Source of the DNA: Anaerolineales bacterium
GTDB taxonomy: Bacteria; Chloroflexota; Anaerolineae; 4572-78; J111
DNA: 13,673 bases
Direction: 5' to 3'
NCBI GenBank assembly: GCA_012032575.1
Contig: JAAUSP010000155.1
Span: 1 to 13,673 of the forward strand
This document shows, piece by piece, positions 1-7,449 of this stretch (position 1 is the stretch's first letter; each line of letters starts with the position of its first letter). Below the pieces are notes generated by a model. The model was not told the DNA's origin. It did no database searches and saw only the letters and a program-made list of their open reading frames with translations. The translations under genes were made by a program, and so were the position numbers.

Positions 1-64
1 GGCAGCTTTTGGGGGATTGCTTTTATTGATTCTAATTTTAAGTTTATTGGGAATTGCTTCAAAA

Positions 65-99
65 GCAGTAGGGACAGGACATTGTCCTGTCCCTACTGC
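65..99. repeat. Perfect 16-bp inverted repeat with 3-nt loop (REP/MITE-like palindrome)
   Basis: Arms at 65-80 (GCAGTAGGGACAGGAC) and 84-99 (its exact reverse complement) are separated by ATT. The hairpin ends 10 bp before the ATG at 110. No T-run follows it on the plus strand, so a repetitive extragenic palindrome or small mobile repeat is more likely than an intrinsic terminator. If transcribed, it would form a very stable 5' hairpin just ahead of the cytochrome start, which has no visible Shine-Dalgarno sequence. Confidence 0.75.
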
Positions 100-109
100 C
101 GGTGTTACA

Positions 110-1519
110 ATGATTATCTCTACCCGACACGCCCTCATCTTTATGTTAGCCAGCCTGCTATTGGCGCTGGCGATAGCCCTCTTGCCCTGGGGCCAGGTCG
201 AGCGGGGGTGGCAGGCGTACCAACGAACCTATTTTGCCCGTGAGAACACTGCCGGTGAGATTGCCGTGCGGCAAATCATCCCCCGGCTGGGGGTGGACGG
301 TCAACCTGCCCCCGAGACCAACCCCGAACTCTGCCTGACCTGTCACATCGGCCTGGAAGAAATCAGCCCGTCTCACCCGGTCGAGACGTTTGGCTGTGTT
401 ATTTGTCACGGCGGCCTGGGGCTGGCTTTGGATAAAGACCAGGCTCACATCGGCCTGCGGCCCAATCCGGCAGACCTGACTGTAGCGGAACAAAGCTGCG
501 GACAGAGCGGCTGCCACGCCGGTCACGCCGACTCCAGCCGCAACCACCTGGAGCAAGTGACCCGCAGCTTGCAGGCAACCTATGCCGGCAGCATCGCCCT
601 GGTGCGCTATACGTTTGGAGCGCAAAAGGATTTGACGCCTCACTTCGGCGTCATTGGGGCAGTTGATCCCCAGCCGCTGCCACAGACAGCCCCGGCGCTG
701 GCGGCTTTTGTCCTTACCCCGGACTCGCTCCCGGCGGAAGTACAATTTGCCCAAAACTGCCTCGAAGGCGGCTGTCATGTAACCGAAGCTGCCACCCCGC
801 AGCCCTACCGTTATCGCGCCACCGGCTGCGCAGCCTGTCACGTACTTTACAATGATGAAGGGTTGTACACCGGCAGCGACCCGACTCTGCCGCGTGACGA
901 ACCCGGCCATCCGGCTCTGCACCAACTAACGACCGCCATCCCGTTCACTCAATGCAATCACTGCCACAATCGGGGCAACTACTCGCTGCGTGGCATGACC
1001 TTCACCCCTCGACCCGATTTGCCGCCAGTTGGGGCTGCTATTCCGGCCACCATGCCGCCCGAAGGCCGCCGCTTGCGCGAATATTACCAGCCCATCGGCC
1101 AGTTTACCCTGTGCGAGTGGGAATTGGACTGCATTGACTGTCACACCCAGGCCGAGGCAATGGGCGACGGTCATCTCTGGCCCGATCAAAAGACGATGCA
1201 ATATGTGCAGTGCCGCACCTGTCATGGCACACTGAACGAACCACCGGCTACTGCCAGAATCACCGACCCTGATGACCCGGCTCTGCGCCTGGCCCGGCTG
1301 AATGGACATTATTCGTTGGAAGTTGGTGCTGAGGTTATTGTCACCGAGCGGGGAGAAAAGCTGGGCAGCGTCCAGCAGCGGGGAGGGCAGTTGGTTCAGT
1401 TTGGCAAGGTGGATGGCCGAGAATATACAGTGCCGTTGGTGCAGGGCAGCCAGTGCCAGCAGCAGCCGGACCAGCAGGAGTCGCGCTACTGCCACCAGTG
1501 CCATGCCTATGAAAGATGA
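110..1519 (+). CDS. Membrane-anchored multihaem (9-haem) cytochrome c
   Basis: 469-aa protein. An N-terminal hydrophobic segment (about residues 8-26) looks like an uncleaved signal anchor that would place the rest outside the membrane. Nine haem-attachment motifs are visible: CLTCH (75-79), CVICH (96-100), CGQSGCH (130-136), CLEGGCH (217-223), CAACH (240-244), CNHCH (282-286), CIDCH (341-345), CRTCH (368-372) and CHQCH (461-465). Seven are CXXCH and two are the rarer CX4CH. It should carry electrons by haem-to-haem transfer. The Rieske gene starts 28 bp downstream on the same strand, so a role as the cytochrome partner of a bc1-like quinol-oxidising complex is likely but inferred. Start choice: the frame is open to the left edge and a TTG at 17 is possible, but that region contains a palindromic repeat, and the ATG at 110 puts the anchor at the N-terminus. 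The exact family is not identified. Confidence 0.85.
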   Translation: MIISTRHALIFMLASLLLALAIALLPWGQVERGWQAYQRTYFARENTAGEIAVRQIIPRLGVDGQPAPETNPELCLTCHIGLEEISPSHPVETFGCVICHGGLGLALDKDQAHIGLRPNPADLTVAEQSCGQSGCHAGHADSSRNHLEQVTRSLQATYAGSIALVRYTFGAQKDLTPHFGVIGAVDPQPLPQTAPALAAFVLTPDSLPAEVQFAQNCLEGGCHVTEAATPQPYRYRATGCAACHVLYNDEGLYTGSDPTLPRDEPGHPALHQLTTAIPFTQCNHCHNRGNYSLRGMTFTPRPDLPPVGAAIPATMPPEGRRLREYYQPIGQFTLCEWELDCIDCHTQAEAMGDGHLWPDQKTMQYVQCRTCHGTLNEPPATARITDPDDPALRLARLNGHYSLEVGAEVIVTERGEKLGSVQQRGGQLVQFGKVDGREYTVPLVQGSQCQQQPDQQESRYCHQCHAYER

Positions 1520-1522
1520 AAC

Positions 1523-1540
1523 GTGATGCGTGATGCGTGA
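1523..1540. repeat. Short heptamer tandem repeat, GTGATGC x 2.6
   Basis: GTGATGC occurs at 1523-1529 and 1530-1536, followed by GTGA. It lies between the cytochrome stop (1519) and the Rieske start (1548). It is one of four period-7 repeats in this window, each with a different unit. On its own it would be unremarkable. Confidence 0.5.
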
Positions 1541-1547
1541 GAATTTG

Positions 1548-2030
1548 ATGAATCACAAGCATGAGGACAAGAACAGCGCTTTTCTCTCCCGCCGGGATGT
1601 GCTGCTGGCTTTGGGTGGTCTGGGGCTGGTCACGGCGCTGGCGGGGCTGCTGCGTGAAATAATACGCTTTCTAACGCCACCCACCAACCAGGCGCGTCCT
1701 TCGACTCTTATTGTCGGGTCGCCATCCGATTTTCCTGTGGGGATATTGACTCCGTTGGCTGATGGACCTGTTTTCATTGGCCGGGATGAGAGGGGGCTAT
1801 TTGCCCTGAGCGCGGTTTGTACCCATTTAGGCTGTACGGTCGCCCGAAATGAAGCAGGACTGACTTGCCCCTGTCACGGCAGCCGTTTTGCCGCCGATGG
1901 CGCTAATCTGACCGGCCCGGCGGCGCGTCCCCTGCCTCACCTGGCTCTGGAATTCAATGCCGACGGCCTGCTGGAAGTCAATCTGGATAGGGTGGTTGAA
2001 CCGACTTTTCGCTTGAAGCTAAAACCTTAA
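1548..2030 (+). CDS. Rieske [2Fe-2S] protein, Tat-type signal anchor
   Basis: 160-aa Rieske iron-sulfur protein, the high-potential electron carrier of cytochrome bc1/b6f-type complexes. A twin-arginine stretch, SRRDVLLAL (residues 14-22), precedes a hydrophobic helix (about 20-35), as expected for Rieske proteins exported folded by Tat and kept as a membrane anchor. Box I is CTHLGC (91-96) and box II is CPCHGS (107-112). By family knowledge the cluster ligands are C91, H93, C107 and H110, with a C96-C109 disulfide; all are present. The length is normal for a short bacterial Rieske protein. The frame opens at a GTG at 1530 inside a heptamer repeat; the ATG at 1548 has GTGAG upstream and places the RR motif sensibly. 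It follows the multihaem cytochrome by 28 bp, probably in one operon. No cytochrome b is in the window. Confidence 0.93.
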   Translation: MNHKHEDKNSAFLSRRDVLLALGGLGLVTALAGLLREIIRFLTPPTNQARPSTLIVGSPSDFPVGILTPLADGPVFIGRDERGLFALSAVCTHLGCTVARNEAGLTCPCHGSRFAADGANLTGPAARPLPHLALEFNADGLLEVNLDRVVEPTFRLKLKP

Positions 2031-2116
2031 AGCCTATTCGAAAACCCAGCAGCGGCGGCTCCCACGCCCGGCCAACGGCGGCGTGGGAGCCCGACCCGCT
2101 AGTTTTCGGATAGGTT
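2031..2116. repeat. Nested long inverted repeat between convergent genes
   Basis: Outer arms CCTATTCGAAAAC (2033-2045) and GTTTTCGGATAGG (2102-2114) pair with one mismatch. A middle pair is AGCGG (2051-2055) with CCGCT (2096-2100). The inner arms GGCTCCCACGCC (2057-2068) and GGCGTGGGAGCC (2080-2091) are a perfect 12-bp match. The element starts immediately after the Rieske stop and ends 24 bp before the stop of the convergent gene. It could act as a two-way terminator, but it lacks U-tracts, and its compound shape suits a small non-autonomous repeat element. Confidence 0.7.
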
Positions 2117-2140
2117 CTAAATGGGGGAGGAATGGGCCAA

Positions 2141-3031
2141 TCACTGTTTTAAGGCGCTGGTTTTCGTGGCCTCTTTTTGTTGGTGCAGCATGCTTTTGCG
2201 ATGAGCCAGATAGTGTAAAAGACCCTCACTCTTGAAGGAAGACACTTCTTCGATGAGTTTATCAAGTTTTTGCTCCATCCGTTGGAAACCCCATTCAAGC
2301 CCTTGCCGTTCAACCCAATCCGCCACAGTCTCGCCAGATTGGCAAAGCTGCGCGGCGGCATCCAGAAACCAGGTCTTAACCTGACGCTGCTCATATTGCC
2401 GCCAATAGAGCAACTCCTCCAAAGCCTGTTCCCACACTCCAAACGAGTCGGCCAATTTCAACCAGGGGGCAATGAGCGTATGATGCTGGTGCCGGTAGCA
2501 AATAGCTACAACCGCAATTTTGGTCAAAGCTACCCTGGCATCCACATCATTCGAGCGCCCATGGAAAAGTGACTCGGCATATTGCACCCAGGTTGTGGTC
2601 AGAAAGCGCCAAAATATATGATCTGCCCCAAAGTAGGGGTGATACATTTCGTTGAATTTGGCATGAAAGAAATGCAGGGCGGGCGACAAATGCGGGTGTT
2701 CCAGGGTATTGGTCAAGCGCATCGCGTAGTAACCATTGACAAATGCATAAACCAGATTGGTATGAAAATTAATATCAACCCGGCCATACATACTGTGGGC
2801 CAACCACCACGGAATCATAAGTGCCGGATAAGTTGACTCGCCCGCCAGGAAATCTTCAACGGTATGGGCTCCAACCAGACTTTTCTGCCAGCTCGATATT
2901 TCTTCGGCCAGATTCATGGCATTGTAGCTTAACAGATCAACCCGCATGCGGACCACCGCAGCCGTGATCAGGTTGCGTGAAAAAGTTTCGGTATATGTTT
3001 TTTTAGCGTTTAATTCACTGATTAAATTCAT
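2141..3031 (-). CDS. Conserved helical protein, possibly degenerate class 1 isoprenoid-synthase fold
   Basis: 296-aa protein with no signal peptide or clear membrane segment; it is rich in Trp, His, Tyr and Leu and looks all-helical and cytosolic. I do not recognise it with confidence. Two stretches sit where class 1 prenyltransferase/terpene-synthase-like proteins carry their Asp-rich motifs: YYAMRLTNTLEHP (101-113) and FGVWEQALEELLYWRQY (187-203). The second resembles QxxDDxxxW but has Glu in place of the Asp pair, and the first lacks the DDxxD acids, so it would be a non-catalytic or altered member. The C-terminal part (about 245-296) is a charged helix, possibly a coiled coil. The ATG at 3031 has only a weak GGG-type ribosome site. 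It is alone in its transcription unit, converging on the Rieske gene, with an AT-rich leader holding a dyad at 3093-3109. The product is probably real: the frame is long and intact and the composition is protein-like. Confidence 0.7.
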   Translation of the reverse strand: MNLISELNAKKTYTETFSRNLITAAVVRMRVDLLSYNAMNLAEEISSWQKSLVGAHTVEDFLAGESTYPALMIPWWLAHSMYGRVDINFHTNLVYAFVNGYYAMRLTNTLEHPHLSPALHFFHAKFNEMYHPYFGADHIFWRFLTTTWVQYAESLFHGRSNDVDARVALTKIAVVAICYRHQHHTLIAPWLKLADSFGVWEQALEELLYWRQYEQRQVKTWFLDAAAQLCQSGETVADWVERQGLEWGFQRMEQKLDKLIEEVSSFKSEGLLHYLAHRKSMLHQQKEATKTSALKQ

Positions 3032-3092
3032 GGGAACAGCCCTAACCTTGAGGGGCTTGACATCAGCCTGTTAGAATACAGTTTCGGGGATG

Positions 3093-3109
3093 TGTCACTT
3101 TGAGTGACA
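3093..3109. promoter_or_regulatory. 17-bp operator-like dyad
   Basis: TGTCACTTTGAGTGACA is a perfect dyad with 7-bp arms and a 3-bp centre. It lies 62-78 bp upstream of the start of the minus-strand gene at 3031. The short spacing and half-sites are typical of a homodimeric repressor or activator site. No regulator gene is adjacent and no convincing -35/-10 pair was found around it. Confidence 0.4.
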
Positions 3110-3202
3110 AGATTGGCAGCGAATATCTTTAAACTGAAAAGGGGCTTCAGAAAAATTTGGGATGGGTAAACAGCCAAGCGGAGAAGAAGGGTTATGAGCA
3201 TA

Positions 3203-3287
3203 AGAGTTCCGGTAGCAGGTATGGCTATCTTTCTGGAGGGGATGTTGAAATCATACATAAATTACGTTATCCAGTTACCGGAACTCT
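3203..3287. repeat. 85-bp element with 12-bp terminal inverted repeats (possible MITE)
   Basis: AGAGTTCCGGTA (3203-3214) and its perfect reverse complement (3276-3287) bound 61 bp of AT-rich sequence. Beyond the 12 bp the similarity continues weakly (CxGG on both sides). There is no clear target-site duplication. A miniature transposable element or transposon remnant is the favoured reading; a large RNA stem-loop is the alternative. Confidence 0.4.
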
Positions 3288-3533
3288 ATTTTTCTGACAA
3301 GTACAGACTATTTCACAACGAAACTTTCAAAACAGCATCAGGGTGATTGCCTGAAGCAAAGTTACTCATCATTGTAACTATTTGTGATAACAGATAATAT
3401 TAAGCCGCTGTAGAAATAGCAGGATTTTCTACTGTATTTTTCGGCTAAATCCTCCCCAACTTAAGAGTACTTTTGGCGATTTAGGCATCATTTATGGTCC
3501 CTGATCGTCAGTCGAGTCAACAGAAACGCAAGC

Positions 3534-5006
3534 TCAGTCGTCTCTGTCCCAATCTATTTCAATCCTGGCCTCCTCGGAAAAATCCTGATACTCCACTCTG
3601 ATGGTGTGCGTGCCGGCCCCTACATCATCAAAAGAGCCGGTGGCTGTGCCGCCATCGTCTGAGTCTTCCTCAAGGATAGGCCAATCATCCAGGTAAAGCT
3701 TAACCCGATCTTCTTCGCCAATCCTGGCCTCAAAGTTATAGTCGCCTGCTTTCAACACCACCGTTCTTTGCCAGCGCACAGAGAAGTTGTCGTCGGGCAT
3801 GCCCGGAGCCGGCTCATCGTCATCCCAATCAAAATCTATGTCGTCATCCTCACGGATCAGGAAGGGAGGACTGCGAAAATCGGGGTTGTTGAAGTATTCG
3901 CCCACCCATTTGTTTCCCGAAACGATTGTTTTCTCGAACCAGACTTTGGCGTGGGCATCCCCCGCTGCCTCGAAAAATTCGACCATGAGCGTATGGGTTC
4001 CCGGCTTGATGTCGGCAAAAATGCCGGAGTGGAGGACATAGGGGTTGGTGTTCCACTCGTCAATAATCAGCCAGCCGTCCAGGTAAAGTTTGCCCCCGTC
4101 ATCCACATCGGCCCAAAAGCGGTAATCGCCTTCCTCGGCAAACTCAAAAGGGCGGGTCCAGCGCACCGAAAAGTTATCGGTGGGAACATTCGGGTCAGGA
4201 CTGCCCGGCCCCCAATTGAAATCAAGCGCCGGGTCATCACGGACCAGAACCGGCTCGCCGGTCAGATTGGAATTATTGTAATATTCGCCCCGCCAACTGC
4301 CGAGAGAGGGAGCAGGCAGGGTAGGGCTGGCCGCCGTCGTAGGCGTTGGCGTGGGGAAAGCGGGTCGAGGTGTGGCCGTTGGGAGAGGGGTGGCTGCCGG
4401 AGAGGGGACAGACGTCGCCGGATCGCCGACGCCCTGAGCCACCGGCAAGCGGGATAGGTCCCCCCGACAGACAACAGCCGCCGTATTGACCCAACCGGCT
4501 TCGTGTTGGGTTGTTTCAACCAGCAGCCACGACCCACTGGCGGTATATTTAAGCGCAACCAGCCTGGTTCCCGCTGCCAGGGTTTTGATACTATCGTAAT
4601 TGGGGCCGGGGCCGCCGCGCATCTGAAGCGAGTCAACCCCTACGGTGCAGGGAACCACGAAGACCGCTGAAGGAGTACCCGGCGTCGGTGTAGCCAGCGG
4701 GGAGAGCGATGGCAGCGTATCGCCCTCGCTGGCAAAAGAGTCAACGGGGGTAGACGTGAGAGTTGGGGTGGTTGTGATTTTAGCGGGCGTGGAAGTTGTG
4801 CTGGGGCGGAGGGTCGGTGTACTCAGTGGGGAGGTGTCCTTTGTAGAAATTATTGTTGCTGCCGCAGCGGGAGTTGCGGTCAAATCGGTCACAACAGGGG
4901 TGGCAGTCGGCGTTTCAGCAGGCGAGCAACTTGCCAAGAGTATCACAGTCAAAGACAGAGCCAACCAACACTGAGCCATGAACTGTCCGTAAATTTTGTT
5001 TTCCAT
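3534..5006 (-). CDS. Lipoprotein with SH3b domain and two PA14 domains
   Basis: 490-aa exported lipoprotein. The signal peptide ends in a lipobox, LLASC, with the lipidated Cys at residue 27. Next come a Thr/Pro/Ser-rich spacer (about 28-105), an SH3b domain (about 106-173, with [17 protein letters not shown] and a WLLVE...GWV core), a second Thr/Pro-rich linker (about 174-235), and two tandem PA14-type beta-sandwich domains (about 237-350 and 357-489). Both PA14 repeats begin WxGEY(Y/F)NN and contain DNFSVRWxR and KLYLDxWxI; the second is Asp-rich, which suggests Ca2+ binding. SH3b and PA14 domains commonly bind peptidoglycan and carbohydrate, so a cell-surface glycan-binding role is likely; no catalytic domain is present. 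Start: the ATG at 5006 has CGGGAT about 8 nt upstream and gives a normal signal peptide; the frame itself opens at 5042. It follows glcF by 77 bp without a visible terminator. A palindrome, AAGTATACTT (5045-5054), includes a TATACT that could be a -10 element. Confidence 0.85.
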   Translation of the reverse strand: MENKIYGQFMAQCWLALSLTVILLASCSPAETPTATPVVTDLTATPAAAATIISTKDTSPLSTPTLRPSTTSTPAKITTTPTLTSTPVDSFASEGDTLPSLSPLATPTPGTPSAVFVVPCTVGVDSLQMRGGPGPNYDSIKTLAAGTRLVALKYTASGSWLLVETTQHEAGWVNTAAVVCRGDLSRLPVAQGVGDPATSVPSPAATPLPTATPRPAFPTPTPTTAASPTLPAPSLGSWRGEYYNNSNLTGEPVLVRDDPALDFNWGPGSPDPNVPTDNFSVRWTRPFEFAEEGDYRFWADVDDGGKLYLDGWLIIDEWNTNPYVLHSGIFADIKPGTHTLMVEFFEAAGDAHAKVWFEKTIVSGNKWVGEYFNNPDFRSPPFLIREDDDIDFDWDDDEPAPGMPDDNFSVRWQRTVVLKAGDYNFEARIGEEDRVKLYLDDWPILEEDSDDGGTATGSFDDVGAGTHTIRVEYQDFSEEARIEIDWDRDD

Positions 5007-5083
5007 AAGTATCCCGATCAGAATAGCAAAATATTGATACACAAAAGTATACTTATGGAGACGGAAAAACCTTCAGTCAAAGT

Positions 5084-6424
5084 TTACTCAGTAAATAACC
5101 CGTCCTGCTGATAGGCCGCGTCCAAAATTTCCACAAGGTGCATGAGTTTGAGCGGGGCCTGGCGTTGGTTGATCCCGGCCTGCATCTGGATCATACAGCC
5201 GGTATTGGCCGAAGCGACCACGGTTGCACCCGTGGCGGCAATGTTATCCATTTTGTTGGCGAGCAGCTTTTGCGACATCTCCGGCTGGACGATATTGTAC
5301 GTGCCGGCGCTGCCGCAGCACATAGCCGAGTCCTTCATCTCGACCAGTTTCAGGCCAGGGATAGCGGCCAGCACCCGGCGGGGTTGGCCGGTGATTTTTT
5401 GGCCGTGGGCCAGGTGACACGGTTCCTGATAAGTGACTTGCCAGAGCAGCGGGGTTTGGGCCGGTTTGGGGCCAAGCTCGGCCAGCAGTTCGGTGATGTC
5501 GCGGGCCTTGGTCAAAAAGGAGCTGGCCTTGCCCGCATAAACGGGATCATGGGCCAAAAGGTGGGCGTATTCCTTGAGGTGGTGGGAGCAGCCGGCGGCG
5601 TTGGTCACAATATAATCGGGATTGGCTGCTTCGAGGGCGTCGAGGTTTTGGCGGGCAAGCTGCCTGGCCCGTTCGAAGTCGCCGCCGTGGGCATGCAGCG
5701 CCCCGCAGCAACCCTGGCCAATGGGCGCAACCACCTCACAGCCGTTCACCTGCAACACCCGCACGGTCGCTTCGTGAACGTGGGCAAAGGCGACACTCTG
5801 AACACAGCCGGTCAGCAGGGCCACACGCTTGACCGGCCTCTCCGGGGTTGTGTGACCGTTCGGCGAAAAACGCTGGCCGCTGGCGAAGAAAAATCGGTCG
5901 TTGATGGCCGGGGTTAGCTGTTCCACGTCGGCCATGCCCATGAGTTTCAGCAGGCCCAGCCGCCGGGCCAAAGCTTGCAAGCCGGTGCGTTGGTAGAGCC
6001 ACAGGCTGCGCCCAAAGAGCCGAAAAAGCCCCATATCCATAAACAGATAACGAAAAACCACTGCCTCGATCAACCGCCCCAGTCCCTGGCGCGGTTTGAC
6101 GGCCCTGGCCTGGGCACGGCCCGCTTCGAGAAGATGTCCGTATTTGACCCCGGAGGGGCAGACGGCCTGGCAGGCCAGGCAGCCCAGGCATTCGTCCATC
6201 TGATGCAAAAAACCGGGCGCATTGACTTCAAGCCGGTCCTCGGCAATCCCCCGGATCAGGGCAATCCGGCCCCGTGGCGAAGAAGCCTCGGCGTAAGTCT
6301 CGCGGTAGGTGGGGCAGGCTGACAGGCACAGGCCGCAGCGAACACAGGTATTGATAATGTCGTCGCTGGGTTTTTCCACCCCGGCGAGATCTAAAAAACC
6401 CTGGAATGTGTTTGAAGCCGACAT
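5084..6424 (-). CDS. glcF: Glycolate (2-hydroxyacid) oxidase iron-sulfur subunit GlcF
   Basis: 446 aa, near the usual length for GlcF. An N-terminal pair of ferredoxin-type 4Fe-4S motifs is intact: CVRCGLCLSACP (C27, C30, C33, C37) and CLGCLACQAVCP (C79, C82, C85, C89). Two CCG domains follow, the first around C207, C239-C240-G and C279, the second around C336, C369-C370-G and C410; such domains bind non-cubane or [4Fe-4S] clusters in the heterodisulfide-reductase and LutA families. The subunit passes electrons from the FAD subunits GlcD/GlcE to the membrane quinone pool. The ATG at 6424 has a GGGGG ribosome site about 7 nt upstream. It lies 72 bp downstream of glcE on the same strand, with a heptamer repeat in the gap. 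D-lactate or another 2-hydroxyacid is an equally possible substrate. The reading frame is intact. Confidence 0.93.
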   Translation of the reverse strand: MSASNTFQGFLDLAGVEKPSDDIINTCVRCGLCLSACPTYRETYAEASSPRGRIALIRGIAEDRLEVNAPGFLHQMDECLGCLACQAVCPSGVKYGHLLEAGRAQARAVKPRQGLGRLIEAVVFRYLFMDMGLFRLFGRSLWLYQRTGLQALARRLGLLKLMGMADVEQLTPAINDRFFFASGQRFSPNGHTTPERPVKRVALLTGCVQSVAFAHVHEATVRVLQVNGCEVVAPIGQGCCGALHAHGGDFERARQLARQNLDALEAANPDYIVTNAAGCSHHLKEYAHLLAHDPVYAGKASSFLTKARDITELLAELGPKPAQTPLLWQVTYQEPCHLAHGQKITGQPRRVLAAIPGLKLVEMKDSAMCCGSAGTYNIVQPEMSQKLLANKMDNIAATGATVVASANTGCMIQMQAGINQRQAPLKLMHLVEILDAAYQQDGLFTE

Positions 6425-6437
6425 AAATGCCCCCGTG

Positions 6438-6472
6438 GATTTACGATTTACGATTTCAGATTTACGATTTAG
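6438..6472. repeat. Heptamer tandem repeat, GATTTAC x 5
   Basis: Units at 6438-6444 (GATTTAC), 6445-6451 (GATTTAC), 6452-6458 (GATTTCA), 6459-6465 (GATTTAC) and 6466-6472 (GATTTAG). One inverted copy, GTAAATC, lies at 6491-6497 and touches the glcE stop codon. It fills most of the glcE-glcF gap. The period and intergenic location match the short tandemly repeated heptamers (STRR) known from filamentous cyanobacteria, though this is a resemblance of type, not of sequence identity. Confidence 0.75.
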
Positions 6473-6496
6473 GGTTGATGATTCAGGCTCGTAAAT

Positions 6497-6865
6497 CTAA
6501 AACAGGTAGCGCCCTGGATTGAGCAGGTTTTGCGGGTCAAAGCGCTGTTTGATTGTTTGCATCAGGTTAAGCGGAACGGGGGCGCTGCCCCACACGTTTA
6601 GCCCGGTTTTAACTTCGGTGGGGCAGGCAGCCAGGATAGTCTGCGGCCAGCGCCGGCTCAGGTGTTGATATAATTCCGGCAGGCCGGCCAAAGTCCCTGT
6701 GACGCGCAGCCACACTACCCCGGCGGCGGCATCGGCCAGCAGATCACCGTGAAGCCCCTGTTCGGCGCAGAGTGTACTCACCTGCTCCACCGTTTCGACC
6801 AGCAAACTCGGCAGGACATTGAGCCGCAGCAGCGCGGCCTCCGGTTCAACCCTGGCCAGTTGGCA
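6497..6865 (-). pseudogene. glcE: glcE, C-terminal part (third frame, after second frameshift)
   Basis: This frame continues GlcE after a frame change near 6850-6868. It reads VEPEAALLRLNVLPSLLVET just upstream of the internal Met at 6805, then runs to the stop at 6497. It ends with FDPQNLLNPGRYLF, the typical C-terminus of GlcE/FAD-linked oxidases (NP.GR motif), so the true gene end is here. There is no ribosome site for an independent start at 6805. It is not a separate gene: restoring one base here and one near 7450 gives a continuous 916-codon GlcD-GlcE protein ending 72 bp before glcF. Confidence 0.75.
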
Positions 6866-7449
6866 AAATTGACCAGCCGGGGCCAGTAATCAGCCAGCGT
6901 GGCTGCATCCCACAAGAAGATTTCCTGGGCCTGAGCTTCGTCCATCCAGGCCCGCGTATCTCTAAGCTGCCGCTCGACCGCCGCCGAGCGGCCCTCGTAA
7001 CGCACCAAAAGCCAGCCCAGTCGGGGCGCATCGAGGCCAAGCTGAAACGCCGCCTCCCCTTTTAAGAGGGCGACGGTGGCCGGCTGCAAGCGCGAAGCCA
7101 TGAGCCGGTCTATCACCTGGCCCACCTGTGCCCACTGAGCCAGCCCGGCCAGAACCGCGCCGCTGTTTTCCGGCTGCGGGAAGAGTTTGAGGTCCAGTTG
7201 GGTGATGATGCCCAGCGTCCCCAATGCCCCGTACTGCAAACGGGCCATATCGTACCCGGCCACATTTTTGACCACCGTTCCGCCCCGGCGGATGATCCGG
7301 CCATCGGCGCGGACCACCTGGACGCCAAGCAAGCTGTCTCGCACTGTGCCATAAGCCAGACGGCGCAGGCCGGTAGCCAGCGGGCCGGCGGCGACAATAC
7401 CGCCCAGCGTTGTTTCAGCCGCCAGCGGCGCATCCAGCGGCATCATCTG
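6866..7449 (-). pseudogene. glcE: glcE, middle part (second frame, between two frameshifts)
   Basis: This frame holds the rest of the GlcE FAD-binding domain: GQMMPLDAP, then TTLGGIVAAGP, then VRDSLLGVQVVRADG and the VKNVAGYDMARLQ and GTLGIITQLDLKLFP stretches, all typical of PCMH-type FAD-binding oxidases. It connects at its 5' side to the GlcD-GlcE frame, which stops at 7443, if one G is restored to the GGG at 7450-7452 (plus-strand CCC). At its 3' side it runs on as nonsense to a stop at 6778 because of a second lost base. The frame is open upstream to an ATG at 7620, but that part is out of frame with conserved GlcE sequence and is not a real start. Either the gene is decaying or the sequence has homopolymer errors. 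Confidence 0.75.

Larger units (their letters stand above)
3032..3533. other. AT-rich intergenic region, no gene seen
   Basis: This 502-bp gap lies between the start of the gene at 3031 and the stop of the lipoprotein gene at 3534. It is visibly richer in A and T than its flanks. It contains the dyad at 3093-3109, the inverted repeat 3203-3287, and a weak stem (AGGATTT 3421-3427 with AAATCCT 3447-3453). A 76-codon minus-strand frame at 3028-3258 has no recognisable domain and overlaps these repeats, so it is not called as a gene. No tRNA or riboswitch-like structure was recognised. Confidence 0.6.

Noticed and set aside
158..1504. Two minus-strand frames of 255 and 192 codons
   Set aside because: They are antisense to the cytochrome gene, which has nine haem motifs in one frame.
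3028..3258. A 76-codon minus-strand frame in the AT-rich gap
   Set aside because: It overlaps the dyad and part of the inverted repeat, has no ribosome site or recognisable motif, and would overlap the start of the downstream gene.
3453..3465. The 13-mer TCCCCAACTTAAG also occurs at 9313-9325
   Set aside because: In a window of this size a few 13-base matches are expected by chance, and the copy at 3453 lacks the second arm of the hairpin.
3768..4457. A 229-codon plus-strand frame
   Set aside because: It is antisense to the SH3b/PA14 lipoprotein gene, whose repeated PA14 motifs prove the other strand is coding; its composition (Arg/Gly runs) is not protein-like.
5046..5080. TTGACT and TATACT as a promoter for the lipoprotein gene
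   Set aside because: The two boxes are 23 bp apart, too far for a standard promoter; only the TATACT and its palindrome are mentioned with the gene.
6438..6472. GATTTAC repeats as a CRISPR array
   Set aside because: Units are 7 bp with no spacers, and no cas genes are present.
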